A stretch of 63,495 nucleotides of DNA. It comes from Prevotella sp. (GTDB taxonomy: Bacteria > Bacteroidota > Bacteroidia > Bacteroidales > Bacteroidaceae). The translations under genes and the position numbers were made by a program. The notes below the pieces were generated by a model, which ran no database searches, had not been told where the DNA came from, and was given only the letters and a program-made list of their open reading frames with translations. Below are positions 52,624-61,337 of this stretch, one piece after another; the stretch's first letter is position 1, and every line of letters begins with the position of its first letter. The stretch is from NCBI GenBank assembly GCA_017478025.1, contig JAFVGZ010000013.1, positions 1 through 63,495 on the forward strand, written 5' to 3'.

Positions 52624-53550
52624 CTATTCTTTCTCGATAGGTATGCTGAGGAAGCGCAGGGTGTTGTCCTCGAAGACGTAGTATTCAGAGCCAATAAGGA
52701 ACGACAGAGAAATCTCGTTGGCGTTGCTCCTTACGTCGGTCACGCGTGCTGTAACGCTGATGCTGCCTCCCGCAGGGATGTTGGTCTCGATCACTGATAC
52801 CCACTCTTCGCCGTTAAGACTGAGGAAACGTGTGCCGCGTTGAGCTGTGTAGTTGTTGCCCAGGTCGTCATAAGCCTTGTAGCCGGCACGGTCAGACTCT
52901 TCGTTGAAGTACAGGTCTCTCAGCGTGGCACCGGTGTTGTTGGTCAGGGTGAATGTCACGTCAACATTACCCTCGTCATAGGTACAAGACGTTACCTGAT
53001 ATGCCAGCTTTGAGTCGTTGGTCTGCACGCCATGCTCCTTCACGCGGTTGTCTGTAAGCTTGATGTTGCTCATACCGTAGGTGCTGTTTCCAAGCGTCAC
53101 ATTTTCTATACCTACATCCATCCTCACAGAAACACTGCTGGCACTGTTGGTTGGGTTGAAGTCATAGACCTTTAGATGTCCCTTTGCGCTGCCCTTGCCA
53201 ACAAGGGTGAAGGACGTATTGCCGAAGAATTTATCATTGTTCATCGCAATGGCAGTAGTCTCATAATCTGAGCTGCCCCATACCAGAGTACGGTAAGTCT
53301 TGCCGACGTTGTCAGTGACGGTCTGTTCGTCAAGGTCTACCTGCAAGGTGTTGTCTTTCTTGTTTGTAATGGTGAAGTCAACCATCAGCACTCCACCCAC
53401 ACGCTCGCAGCGGGTGATGTTGAATTCAACAAAGTCGGCCCATGAAGGGAGTTTGTCATCATCGTTCTTGTTGCAAGAGGTGAAACTCATGCAGAGAGCC
53501 ACTGCCGCTAAGCAAATGCCCCAGTAATTCTTCAGATTAATCTTTCTCAT
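52624..53550 (-). CDS. lipoprotein with two Ig-like beta domains
   Basis: A 308-residue protein with signal peptide and lipobox SFTSC. Two similar beta-sandwich-like halves (VDFTITNKKDNTLQVDL and VDVTFTLTNNTGATLRDLYF) suggest DUF4352-like or Ig-like domains. It precedes the WG-repeat gene in the same operon and diverges from the histidine kinase gene. No known partner. Confidence 0.78.
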   Translation of the reverse strand: MRKINLKNYWGICLAAVALCMSFTSCNKNDDDKLPSWADFVEFNITRCERVGGVLMVDFTITNKKDNTLQVDLDEQTVTDNVGKTYRTLVWGSSDYETTAIAMNNDKFFGNTSFTLVGKGSAKGHLKVYDFNPTNSASSVSVRMDVGIENVTLGNSTYGMSNIKLTDNRVKEHGVQTNDSKLAYQVTSCTYDEGNVDVTFTLTNNTGATLRDLYFNEESDRAGYKAYDDLGNNYTAQRGTRFLSLNGEEWVSVIETNIPAGGSISVTARVTDVRSNANEISLSFLIGSEYYVFEDNTLRFLSIPIEKE

Positions 53551-53708
53551 TTTTGTTTTCTTTATTGGTTAATAATAATATATAAGGTACGCGATATATG
53601 TGCGTGTTTATACACCGTAGATTTTACTTCTCACTACGCTGCGACAAAGTTATTCATATCTCTGCAAATGTGCAATAACGGAAATCCGCTATTTTTGCGT
53701 TCTTTTTC

Positions 53709-53738
53709 TTGCATATCTCACGACTTAGCCGTACCTTT
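53709..53738 (+). promoter_or_regulatory. histidine kinase promoter
   Basis: TTG at 53709-53711, 20 bp spacer, TACCTTTG at 53732-53739. It places the start of transcription near 53745, so the gene must start downstream of that. Confidence 0.75.
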
Positions 53739-53759
53739 GCAAAAAGCAAACATAGAACC

Positions 53760-55280
53760 TTGAAAACCTCTCTTCATCACTTGCTGCATACAGAGTCTGG
53801 CGCTCTGACTCAGGTCTCTGCACTTACCCGCCACATATTTCTTATTGTGTTGCTGTGGCTGTGCACCGTGCCAGTTGTAGCCGATGAGACTGCTGCGTTG
53901 TGGCAGAGACTGCAACATGCCAGAGAGTGCTATAATCGCGGATTGCCTGACTCGGCCATGATACAGGCTCGCGAGTTGCTACCGAAGCTGCTCAACCACG
54001 GCAACATGGTAATGCTGGCTATGGACTATGTCGTGATAGGTACGGTATATAGCGACCGTGATGACAAGCAGGCTGCGCTGAAAGAGTATGACAAGGTGGC
54101 GAGGATTGCAGAGAAGTATGATTTTCTGGAGCAAGCGAAAAAGCCTAAACTCAAATTCCTCTATCAGACTATGATTCCGGTCTATGCTCTGCTGACGACG
54201 CTCAGCGAAGACCTGGGGCACTATGAGCAAAGCCGTGACTATGCCAGCAAGGGTGCCGAGTGGGTACAGCAACATGGAGACCCTGGGCAGTTTGCCGTAG
54301 CCGTAACAGTCTTTACTGAGGCGCAGAACAGCAAGCCTGACGAAAAACATAGCAAAGATGAGTCTCCTGAACTTATAGCCATGAAACAGAAGGCAACTGC
54401 GGACACGAGTGCAGCCCACAATGCAGCTCTGGAGAAAGAGAGGGACGGAACAAATGTCAAAAGTGATAGCAGCGAAAAGCCCACGGGTGTGCGTACGATT
54501 GTGAGATATGTGAGTCTGAACGGCCACCGCTTTGCCTGGGCTGTCACGGGGCTTGTAATAGTTGTGCTACTTTTCCTCGGATATGTGGTGTGGCAGCGGC
54601 ACGTTGGAAAGAAAAGAAAAAGGGAGACGGAGCAGCAGATGGACGAGCGATACATGGAAGGGCAGGAAGAGGAACGCAACCGCCTGGCACGAGAGTTACA
54701 CGATGGTATCAGCAATCAGCTGCTGGCTGTGGAGATGAAACTGAATGCAGACGGCAATTCGCCGCAGACGCTGCAGCTGCTAGGTGAGAGTAGGGAAATG
54801 GTGAGGCGGATATCTCATGGGCTGATAGCTCCAGAGTTTGAGCGTACCACGATAGACCAGGCCCTCTCCAGCTATGCCGCACAGATGTGTGAGATGGGAC
54901 AGATGGAGGTGTGCTTTGTGGCAAAACCCGCTGATGCAGAATGGGATACCATAGACCCCCGCACCGCACATGAGGTGTATCGCATTGTGCAAGAGGCTGT
55001 GGGTAACGCTATGAAACATGCAAACGCCACATTAGTCAGCATAGGTCTGCACCGCACAGCCAACGGACTTGTCGTGGATGTGAGTGATGATGGAGGGCTG
55101 AACAATAATGGTAACCTTAACGATGACAATAAACTTAATGAAAATTCTACTGGCATCGGTCACCGCACAATGAGCCAGCGAGCTGCTCTCATATCGGGCA
55201 AGATAGAGGTGTTCAGACACCCATACGGGACAACGCTGAGGCTCACAGTGACTAATAAAAGTGCTCCAGATGAGTCATAA
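53760..55280 (+). CDS. sensor histidine kinase (NarX/HisKA_3 type)
   Basis: A 506-residue kinase. A signal peptide (HIFLIVLLWLCTVPVVA) and a helical, TPR-like sensor part are followed by one membrane helix (FAWAVTGLVIVVLLFLGYVVW), then HisKA_3 with the phospho-His in ARELHDGISNQLL, and an HATPase domain with VQEAVGNAMKHA and DDGG. The frame has no ATG near the 5' end; the TTG at 53760 follows the predicted transcription start. It is the partner of the regulator at 55347. Confidence 0.85.
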   Translation: MKTSLHHLLHTESGALTQVSALTRHIFLIVLLWLCTVPVVADETAALWQRLQHARECYNRGLPDSAMIQARELLPKLLNHGNMVMLAMDYVVIGTVYSDRDDKQAALKEYDKVARIAEKYDFLEQAKKPKLKFLYQTMIPVYALLTTLSEDLGHYEQSRDYASKGAEWVQQHGDPGQFAVAVTVFTEAQNSKPDEKHSKDESPELIAMKQKATADTSAAHNAALEKERDGTNVKSDSSEKPTGVRTIVRYVSLNGHRFAWAVTGLVIVVLLFLGYVVWQRHVGKKRKRETEQQMDERYMEGQEEERNRLARELHDGISNQLLAVEMKLNADGNSPQTLQLLGESREMVRRISHGLIAPEFERTTIDQALSSYAAQMCEMGQMEVCFVAKPADAEWDTIDPRTAHEVYRIVQEAVGNAMKHANATLVSIGLHRTANGLVVDVSDDGGLNNNGNLNDDNKLNENSTGIGHRTMSQRAALISGKIEVFRHPYGTTLRLTVTNKSAPDES

Positions 55281-55288
55281 CTATTAAA

Positions 55289-55308
55289 AATCACGGATTT
55301 CCGTGATT
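55289..55308 (+). terminator. hairpin between kinase and regulator genes
   Basis: AATCACGG (55289-55296) pairs with CCGTGATT (55301-55308), loop ATTT. The T-run follows only after 10 nt, so it may be a partial terminator. Confidence 0.6.
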
Positions 55309-55329
55309 GGCATTTCGGTTTTTTTATGC

Positions 55330-55337
55330 TAACTTTG
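55330..55337 (+). promoter_or_regulatory. response regulator promoter box
   Basis: TAACTTTG, 9 nt before the ATG at 55347, giving an almost leaderless mRNA. An ATG at 55326 lies inside this box and is rejected as start. Confidence 0.7.
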
Positions 55338-55346
55338 CAACCAATT

Positions 55347-56006
55347 ATGACTAACATATCAAGACATAGGCTGGAGAACCTCTCAATAGCTGTTATCGAT
55401 GACCACGAGGTGGTGCTTGAGGGTATCAGGAGTTTCCTGGAGCGAAAAGGCATTAGGCATGTGGAAGCCTTTGACAAGGCACGTGATTTGCTCGACCGCG
55501 CCAAGAATGAGCATTTTGACCAGTTCGTCGTTGACGTGGAGCTGCCCGACATGGATGCTGCTGAGCTCATAGACAATATACACGTGTTGCAACCACATGC
55601 ACACATTATTGTCAACACGATGCACGAAGAAATGTGGGTGGTGGAAAGAATTGCAGAGAAGAAGGTGGATGGCGTAATATACAAATCAGGCCAACTGGAA
55701 CAGCTCATAGAGGCCATTTCGTCTGTGGCTGACGGTAGGCAGTATTTCTGTGCGAAGTTCAAAAAGTTGCAGAAACGCATGGAACAGACTGACGAGGTGC
55801 TCACAAACAGAGAGAAGGAGGTGCTCAGATGTATAGCCCAGGGATATTCCACCAAACAGATAACACAGATCCTCTTCATATCAGAAAACACCGTGGAGAG
55901 CCATCGGCAGAATATGTTCCGCAAGTTGCACGCACGCAATATGGCAGAACTGGTCATCAAAGCTATTGCGGAAGGATATATTACCCCCGAAAGTGTAAAA
56001 AACTGA
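55347..56006 (+). CDS. NarL/LuxR-type response regulator
   Basis: A 219-residue regulator. The receiver domain has DDHE near residue 18 and phospho-acceptor D63 (FVVDVELPD). The C-terminal LuxR helix-turn-helix reads LTNREKEVLRCIAQGYSTKQI and SENTVESHRQNMFRKL. It should be phosphorylated by the kinase encoded upstream. Targets are unknown; the divergent lipoprotein operon is a candidate. Confidence 0.92.
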   Translation: MTNISRHRLENLSIAVIDDHEVVLEGIRSFLERKGIRHVEAFDKARDLLDRAKNEHFDQFVVDVELPDMDAAELIDNIHVLQPHAHIIVNTMHEEMWVVERIAEKKVDGVIYKSGQLEQLIEAISSVADGRQYFCAKFKKLQKRMEQTDEVLTNREKEVLRCIAQGYSTKQITQILFISENTVESHRQNMFRKLHARNMAELVIKAIAEGYITPESVKN

Positions 56007-56025
56007 TGGTTGTGTCAGATTTATT

Positions 56026-56055
56026 TTGACCTTTCGCTTATTTTTACTATCTTTG
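56026..56055 (+). promoter_or_regulatory. promoter of the adenosyltransferase leader
   Basis: TTG at 56026-56028, 19 bp spacer, TATCTTTG at 56048-56055. Transcription should start near 56060, 336 nt before the coding sequence. Confidence 0.75.
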
Positions 56056-56059
56056 CCCC

Positions 56060-56395
56060 TTGAAAACAGATATAACGAAAAACTTTTAGGTGGGTTCTAT
56101 TAATTTGCTTTGTCAGATTTTTGGTTCTATCTCGAGTGTAGATTGACAGTTTCTTGAGCGCCTGCGGCCAGCTGAAAAAGAAAGCTTTAGCTTTTCTTTG
56201 AACAGAAAGAAATGCTGGCTTGTACTATGCCGAGCGTGAGCATCTTATCTAATGAACTGGCAGTATGCGCCGAAAGAAAACAAAATGATGACAAAACATC
56301 AAAGGCCCATGAATAAAAAATAAAACGGTGGTAATTAGTAGTTCCGCTCGCGCCTGAGCACCTATGGAGCGCAAGAACCCACCTATATCTAAACA
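56060..56395 (+). ncRNA. long leader or RNA closed by a perfect 12-bp stem
   Basis: TAGGTGGGTTCT (56087-56098) pairs with AGAACCCACCTA (56374-56385), which ends 10 nt before the ATG. Inside are CCAGC/GCTGG around an A/T-rich hairpin (about 56167-56215), ATGC/GCAT, and CGCTC/GAGCG. The cobalamin riboswitch core is not seen, although the next gene acts on cobalamin. It may be a regulatory leader, an independent RNA, or an inverted-repeat insertion. No coding frame is credible. Confidence 0.55.
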
Positions 56396-56968
56396 ATGGG
56401 TAAGATCTATACAAAGACCGGCGATGATGGACTGACATCGCTGGTGGGTGGGGAGCGCGTTTCTAAATGCTCCCCGCGTTTGGAAAGTTACGGCACCGTT
56501 GATGAGTTGAACTCGAACATTGGCGTGCTGATTGCTTCTATGGTAGAGACTGGTAGTTGCAAAGGTGATGATGAGGTTGTTATTCGCTCGTTCCTTTGCA
56601 ACGTGCAGAGGGGACTCTTCGTAGTGGGAGGCTATCTGGCTACTGACACCTCTAAGCGCGAGACGACAAAGGGAACTACGGTGACGCAGGAGATGGTGGA
56701 CGAAGTGGAGAAGGAGATAGATCGCCTGACAACCCTACTGAAGCCGCAGAGAGCATTCATACTGCCCGGAGGATGCCTCGCCGCAGCCCATGCACACGTT
56801 TGCCGCACCGTCTGCCGAAGGGCTGAGCGCGACGTGCTGAGGCTGCAGGAGAGTGGGGTAGAGGTGGATACTAACGTAAAGAAGTATCTGAACCGACTGA
56901 GCGACTATTTCTTTGTCCTGTCACGCAAGCTCAACGCTGATGCCGGCGTAGAGGATGTGGAGTGGTAA
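56396..56968 (+). CDS. ATP:cob(I)alamin adenosyltransferase (PduO type)
   Basis: A 190-residue enzyme that makes adenosylcobalamin. The ATP-binding N-terminal motif TKTGDDGLTSL, the RLESYGTVDELNS helix and the CRTVCRRAER helix are all present. Length is standard for the family. It is a single gene behind a long leader. Confidence 0.94.
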   Translation: MGKIYTKTGDDGLTSLVGGERVSKCSPRLESYGTVDELNSNIGVLIASMVETGSCKGDDEVVIRSFLCNVQRGLFVVGGYLATDTSKRETTKGTTVTQEMVDEVEKEIDRLTTLLKPQRAFILPGGCLAAAHAHVCRTVCRRAERDVLRLQESGVEVDTNVKKYLNRLSDYFFVLSRKLNADAGVEDVEW

Positions 56969-57012
56969 GGGAAGCGCATGATGCTTTATGGAAAAGTAAT
57001 GCGCATGATACC

Positions 57013-57540
57013 TTAATATAGTGGCATATACTCGTAGCTGTTACCCACTAAATCAAGGTAGCGCTCAAAGTCCTCACGGCGTATCACCACCGTGCCGCGA
57101 CAGTCGTTGGGATGAAACGAGAGCGTCTCAGCGTTGCGCAGAGTCTCATCGATGAAGAAAAGCACGTGGTTCTCCGTATCGTTGATAAGACCGAAGGGAG
57201 ATACGCTGCCAGGCTCCAGACCCAGATATTTCTCCATTCGTTCGGCAGAAGCAAAGGACAGTTTGCCGCATGATGCCTTGCCCTGAGATTGCAGACGGGC
57301 CTTCAGACGGGCCTCAAGGTCGTGGATGTCAAGGTCGTGATCGCAATGGAACGATATGAGATAGTGCTGGTTGCCCTTGTGGTTGCGCATGAATATGTTC
57401 TTGCAATGCACCGAACCGTCGTCGCGCCACCAGCGCTTGGCCTCTTCGATGGTCTTCCCCTCAGGGTGATTGTAAACGGTAAACGGGATATTGTGGCTGC
57501 TCAGATAGGTCAGCACAGTTTCTTCTCTGGTCATAGGCAA
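57013..57540 (-). CDS. YbaK/ProX-type aminoacyl-tRNA deacylase
   Basis: A 175-residue protein of the YbaK/EbsC fold that hydrolyses mischarged tRNA, most like the free-standing ProXp type acting on Ala-tRNA-Pro. Visible stretches are HPEGKTIEEAK, CKNIFMRN and the SVSPFGLINDTENHVLFFID region, which matches the GxxSPFGL motif. Confidence 0.88.
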   Translation of the reverse strand: MPMTREETVLTYLSSHNIPFTVYNHPEGKTIEEAKRWWRDDGSVHCKNIFMRNHKGNQHYLISFHCDHDLDIHDLEARLKARLQSQGKASCGKLSFASAERMEKYLGLEPGSVSPFGLINDTENHVLFFIDETLRNAETLSFHPNDCRGTVVIRREDFERYLDLVGNSYEYMPLY

Positions 57541-57588
57541 ATAGTCTTTAGGAGCAAAGTCCAGGGTTGTCTTTGCAGAATTGCGGGG

Positions 57589-57754
57589 TCAAAGGTACGA
57601 TTAAGTTTTGAGATATACAAGAAAAAGTGCTCGCATTTTTTATCGCATATCCAAGACGGAGTACCTTCTTTCAGTCGCAGCGCTTGGTGAAAGCGTCGCA
57701 AGCGCCGAGCGAGACGCAGTCAGAGGTACGATTAAGTTTTGAGATGTGCAAGAA
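57589..57754. repeat. 34-bp direct repeat, 131-bp spacing
   Basis: GAGGTACGATTAAGTTTTGAG-type text occurs at 57589-57623 and 57720-57754, each followed by CAAGAA. Between them lies a degenerate GCGCTTG...CAAGCGC repeat. The rest of 57541-58111 holds only the tRNA-Ser promoter. Confidence 0.75.
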
Positions 57755-58014
57755 TCGAGATTATTAACACTATACACCGGGGATAACCGCGGCACCAAAT
57801 CGGCAATGCACAATATCTTCTACCTCTCGCAGTACGGAATGTCACTTGCTGTGCAACATCCCGAAATCCCATTGGAATAATGCGTAGGCAAGGTGGCGCG
57901 TGATGGTAAACAGAACGGCATAATAACTGCAAACGGGACGGCAAAAATAACAGTAAATAAGACGGCATATAGAGCGGCATATAAAAATATCTTTGAAAAA
58001 AAATGCCAAAACAT

Positions 58015-58045
58015 TTGGCAGTTTGAAAAAAACTCCGTACCTTTG
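58015..58045 (+). promoter_or_regulatory. tRNA-Ser promoter
   Basis: TTG at 58015-58017, 20 bp spacer, TACCTTTG at 58038-58045. Confidence 0.75.
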
Positions 58046-58111
58046 CACCCGCAATTCAGAGATCACTTATTCTGTATGCCGTTCAACGCCCCTCAAGGGC
58101 AGCGAATCGAA

Positions 58112-58196
58112 GGAGAGATGGTAGAGTGGTCGATTACAGCGGTCTTGAAAACCGCCGTGCTGAGAGGCACCGGGGGTTCGAATCCCTCTCTCTCCG
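58112..58196 (+). tRNA. tRNA-Ser (anticodon TGA)
   Basis: 85 nt, class II. Acceptor GGAGAGA with TCTCTCC, discriminator G, D-arm GTAGAGTGGTCGAT, anticodon loop CTTGAAA, long variable arm, T-arm GGTTCGAATCC. CCA is not encoded. Confidence 0.96.
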
Positions 58197-58197
58197 C

Positions 58198-58236
58198 AAA
58201 GAGTTCAGCCAATTGGTTGAACTCTTTTTGTTTTTC
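58198..58236 (+). terminator. tRNA-Ser terminator
   Basis: AAAGAGTTCA (58198-58207) pairs with TGAACTCTTT (58218-58227), followed by TTGTTTTT. Confidence 0.9.
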
Positions 58237-58418
58237 TAATGTGTGCTAACTTGTCATCATAAGCCAGAAATCTGACTACCATTCCCAAAGATGTAACTGT
58301 CGATATGGGCAAATGTCTGCACATCAGCTTCCTCCAAGCAGAAAAAGGTCTAAATCCATTCCGTGTTCAGACGAATGAAAGCAGCCTTTTACTGTTCGCT
58401 ATAGGTTATTATCTTTTA

Positions 58419-58784
58419 TCATTTCAGGATGGTTACTACAATCAGAACTAAACATAGAAAGGACAAAGCCATCATGAGCCCATAAGAAAACTTGTTGTGA
58501 CACACTTCCGATTTCTTCATTCGGTGCATAGGGATATGATAGCCTGCTGCGCCTAATCCTCCGATGCCAACAAGGATGCTTAGTATATCCCCTGACTGAC
58601 TGCCAATCCACACGGGAACTATGCCCGCCAAAGCCAAAGCAATCAGCAGAAGTGAAGATATTAGCCACCCCTTATAGCTGCCCCGATATAGAAAATCAGT
58701 CCATTCCTGCTCTTTTGCGCTGTCGAGAAAATGGGCTATAACCATCAAGAATGTAAGGTTATATACAATGAACTGTAAGTGCAT
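58419..58784 (-). CDS. four-helix membrane protein, unknown function
   Basis: A 121-residue protein with hydrophobic segments near residues 5-20, 40-62, 66-84 and 103-120. The N-terminal NLTFLMVIAHFLDSAKEQEW, with acidic residues after helix 1, recalls small DUF6713-like proteins, but this is uncertain. It starts 12 nt after the flavin-domain lipoprotein gene and is probably cotranscribed. Confidence 0.65.
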   Translation of the reverse strand: MHLQFIVYNLTFLMVIAHFLDSAKEQEWTDFLYRGSYKGWLISSLLLIALALAGIVPVWIGSQSGDILSILVGIGGLGAAGYHIPMHRMKKSEVCHNKFSYGLMMALSFLCLVLIVVTILK

Positions 58785-58795
58785 GTGGATGCCTA

Positions 58796-59344
58796 TTAGA
58801 AATTTACTTTCCTTTCTGCTCCCGAGAATGAACAGAAACGAGCTGTGCCGTTGGTGATGTATAGGACAGCCATGTTGTCATCGTCAGCTTTATACATCGA
58901 CTTCAGACTCTCATTACGATTCAGAAACTCTTCTTTAACTGCAAGGTCATCGTCGTTGACTAATGTTCCCGTTACACGCATCCACTCGCTTCCAGACTGT
59001 TTCAATGCACAGATTTCAAACTTTCCGTTTGCTGCCATCTGCTTATAAACGTCTTTTACTTTGCCTGTCATAATGTAGAGACGGTTGTTGATAATCTCAG
59101 ATACTCCAAAGGCACGAACATGAGGCTGATCGCCATCGGTGGTTGCAATGAAGAATGCTCCGCACTCTTTCAAATACGCTTGTACTTCTTTCATGTTTTC
59201 TTGTTTTGTTTGTGGATTAATACTGTCAGCAGCTTCTGTTTGGGCTGCTGTTTCTTTCTCATTCTCTGTTGTCTGTGAAGGCTTGTTCTGTGTGCAAGCT
59301 GCTATTGAAAGCAATACTGCTAAGGCGAAATTAATCTTTTTCAT
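58796..59344 (-). CDS. pyridoxamine-oxidase-like split-barrel lipoprotein
   Basis: A 182-residue protein: signal peptide with lipobox SIAAC, a Thr/Glu-rich linker, then a flavin-binding split-barrel domain (CGAFFIATTDGDQPHVRAFG). Such domains bind FMN or haem; an envelope-anchored version is unusual. The promoter TAACTTTG (59452-59459, minus) is 107 nt upstream. Confidence 0.82.
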   Translation of the reverse strand: MKKINFALAVLLSIAACTQNKPSQTTENEKETAAQTEAADSINPQTKQENMKEVQAYLKECGAFFIATTDGDQPHVRAFGVSEIINNRLYIMTGKVKDVYKQMAANGKFEICALKQSGSEWMRVTGTLVNDDDLAVKEEFLNRNESLKSMYKADDDNMAVLYITNGTARFCSFSGAERKVNF

Positions 59345-59559
59345 CAGTCTAATATGTTTTGTCTGTCAAGAGTGTTATTTGAATTATCAGAATAAGTGGA
59401 ATGCCGTACTTAAGCCTCTTCAGCTGGGTCTTGTGGTGCCATATCTGGCTACAAAGTTACGAAAAGTCGAGCGAAGAACAAAACAAAATCCATTTCTTTT
59501 TTATCCTGAGACGTTGTAACTTCGCATCATCCTCGCAAAGTAACTAAAAAAAACACCAA

Positions 59560-59700
59560 ATCACCTACTAAACCGCCCGTAATAAAGCTGCGGAAATTTT
59601 TTCCGCACGCTGCGGACTCCCATTCCGAAGCCTACGGATAAGAATTCCGCTTACTGCGGAAAAAGTTTCCGAAGCGCTACGGAAAATCCTCTCAAGTCCA
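59560..59700. repeat. GCGGAAA-rich palindromic gap
   Basis: Several TTCCG/CGGAA words, including GCGGAAATTTTTTCCGC. No gene is supported in 59520-60100. Confidence 0.65.
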
Positions 59701-59721
59701 TTCTGCAATTCAATAATTTAT

Positions 59722-59805
59722 TCGACTTTCTCAAGTAGTCAGTAGTTCTTGCTCCACAATGTTACCCAAGCGTCCCATAGGGCCGAGCGCAGGGCGCACT
59801 TGCGA
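59722..59805. repeat. long dispersed palindromic repeat, copy 5
   Basis: Same layout as 48165-48252, with core TACCCAAGCGTCCCATAGGG. The inner hairpin keeps CCC/GGG pairing although the loop differs. Confidence 0.82.
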
Positions 59806-60078
59806 TACTAGAATCAATTTATTATTCTATGGCTGCAGATTTACAAAAATATTCCGAAAGTAGCACGACTTTGAAATAAAAGTGACGAAATGATGTGCTT
59901 TAATATTCACTAAGCCTCAATGTTCTGTGCCACCACGCCCTGCTCTTATCTTGGTTCTTTTCTCTTCGCGCTGGCTTTTACCCTAAAGTCGGGTACAAAA
60001 ATTCACAATTCTCAGCACAAAAATGACAAAATAACAATCATTCACTTTTATTATGGCAGAATAATGCCCGTTTTTTAT

Positions 60079-60086
60079 TAACTTTG
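60079..60086 (+). promoter_or_regulatory. promoter box of the DUF296 cluster
   Basis: TAACTTTG; leader of about 70 nt to the ATG at 60162. Six genes follow on the same strand with short gaps, so they may form one operon. Confidence 0.7.
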
Positions 60087-60161
60087 CAACCTGGATTGTG
60101 ATGATTGTCGAAGAGCGCAATGTTCTCTATTACGACAGTAGCGCGAAAACTTATTAGCGAT

Positions 60162-60599
60162 ATGGACTACAGAAAGATAGGCGAGACATATTATATCAGG
60201 CTGGATCGGGATGATGAGGTGATAGGAAATATCCTTGAGGTGTGCCGTAGGGAATCTATCCCATCAGCCGTGTTCTCTGGCATCGGTGGCTGCAAGAGTG
60301 CTGAGTTGCAGGTGTTTATCCCCGAGACAGGTGAGTTTGAGACGGAACAGCTGGAGGGGATGCTTGAACTGGTCACACTCAACGGCAATGTGGTGAGAGA
60401 TGATGCAGGGCAGTTGTTCCATCACACTCATGCTCTGTTCACGTTTAAGAAAGATGGTCAGCATGGGATGGCAGGAGGTCATCTGAAATCTACTACGGTT
60501 CTATACACGGCAGAGATAGAATTGCGCCCTACTGTAGGCGGAGCTATTGGCAGGAAGTATGACCCTGAGACCGGCACGGGATTTTGGAATTTCAAATAA
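60162..60599 (+). CDS. DUF296/PPC-domain protein
   Basis: A 145-residue single-domain PPC protein, the fold also found in plant AT-hook proteins. It contains IPSAVFSGIGGC and HTHALFTFKKDGQHGMAGGHL with the conserved His pair. The function in bacteria is unknown. The ATG at 60162 fits the domain start; an ATG at 60120 and a TTG at 60105 are possible but less likely. Confidence 0.85.
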   Translation: MDYRKIGETYYIRLDRDDEVIGNILEVCRRESIPSAVFSGIGGCKSAELQVFIPETGEFETEQLEGMLELVTLNGNVVRDDAGQLFHHTHALFTFKKDGQHGMAGGHLKSTTVLYTAEIELRPTVGGAIGRKYDPETGTGFWNFK

Positions 60600-60607
60600 T
60601 ATGAAAT

Positions 60608-61336
60608 ATGAAAGTAAAGATACAGACAATGCTTGGCGACATTGTGGTTCGCCTATATGACGAGACTCCCATTCACCGCGACAACTTCGTGAAACTGGTG
60701 AAGGAGGGCTATTATGATGGTACGCTGTTCCATCGAGTGATTAAGGATTTTATGATTCAGGGCGGTGATCCTGATTCAAAGGGTGCGCCGGCTGGCATGA
60801 TGCTTGGCGTTGGTGGGCCTGATTATACCCTCGAAGCAGAAATCAAGGACGGCATCTTCCATAAACGAGGTGCTTTGGCTGCTGCAAGACAGGGTGATGA
60901 GGTAAATCCAGAACGCCGCAGTAGTGGTTCTCAGTTCTATATCGTTTGGGGACAAGTGTATAATGAGGGGCAACTTCGCCAGTTCTCCAAACAGTTGAGG
61001 ATGCAACAGGTTCAGCAGGCCTTTAATGCCCTTGCTGCCAGTCATAAGGACGAAATCATGCAGATGCGTCGTGAAAGGAACCGTGCCGGACTGCAGGAAT
61101 TGCAGGACAAACTGGTTGCGGAAGCTGAGAGCAAGGTAGGAAAGACTGGTTTGACCGATGAACAGTTGAAGATATATTCTACTGTTGGTGGCACTCCCCA
61201 TCTTGACGGCCAATATACTGTGTTCGGAGAGGTCGAGGAAGGTCTTGATGTGGTTGAAATGATACAAGGCACTGCTACAGGACGGGCGGACAGACCTGTT
61301 GATGACATTGAAATGAGAATAACTGTCATTGAGTGA
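60608..61336 (+). CDS. cyclophilin-type peptidyl-prolyl isomerase
   Basis: A 242-residue cytosolic cyclophilin. It contains TLFHRVIKDFMIQGGDP, SGSQFYIVWG and TVFGEVEEGLDVVE. A charged helical insert (about residues 118-180) interrupts the barrel between SQFYIVWG and TVFGEV, longer than in short cyclophilins. No signal peptide. Confidence 0.93.
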   Translation: MKVKIQTMLGDIVVRLYDETPIHRDNFVKLVKEGYYDGTLFHRVIKDFMIQGGDPDSKGAPAGMMLGVGGPDYTLEAEIKDGIFHKRGALAAARQGDEVNPERRSSGSQFYIVWGQVYNEGQLRQFSKQLRMQQVQQAFNALAASHKDEIMQMRRERNRAGLQELQDKLVAEAESKVGKTGLTDEQLKIYSTVGGTPHLDGQYTVFGEVEEGLDVVEMIQGTATGRADRPVDDIEMRITVIE

Positions 61337-61337
61337 T

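Noticed and set aside
56060-56395. Cobalamin riboswitch
   Set aside because: The conserved GCCACTG box and surrounding core were looked for and not found.
56187-56438. 83-codon minus-strand frame in the adenosyltransferase leader
   Set aside because: It runs into the adenosyltransferase gene antisense and lacks any domain; more likely an RNA or repeat by-product.
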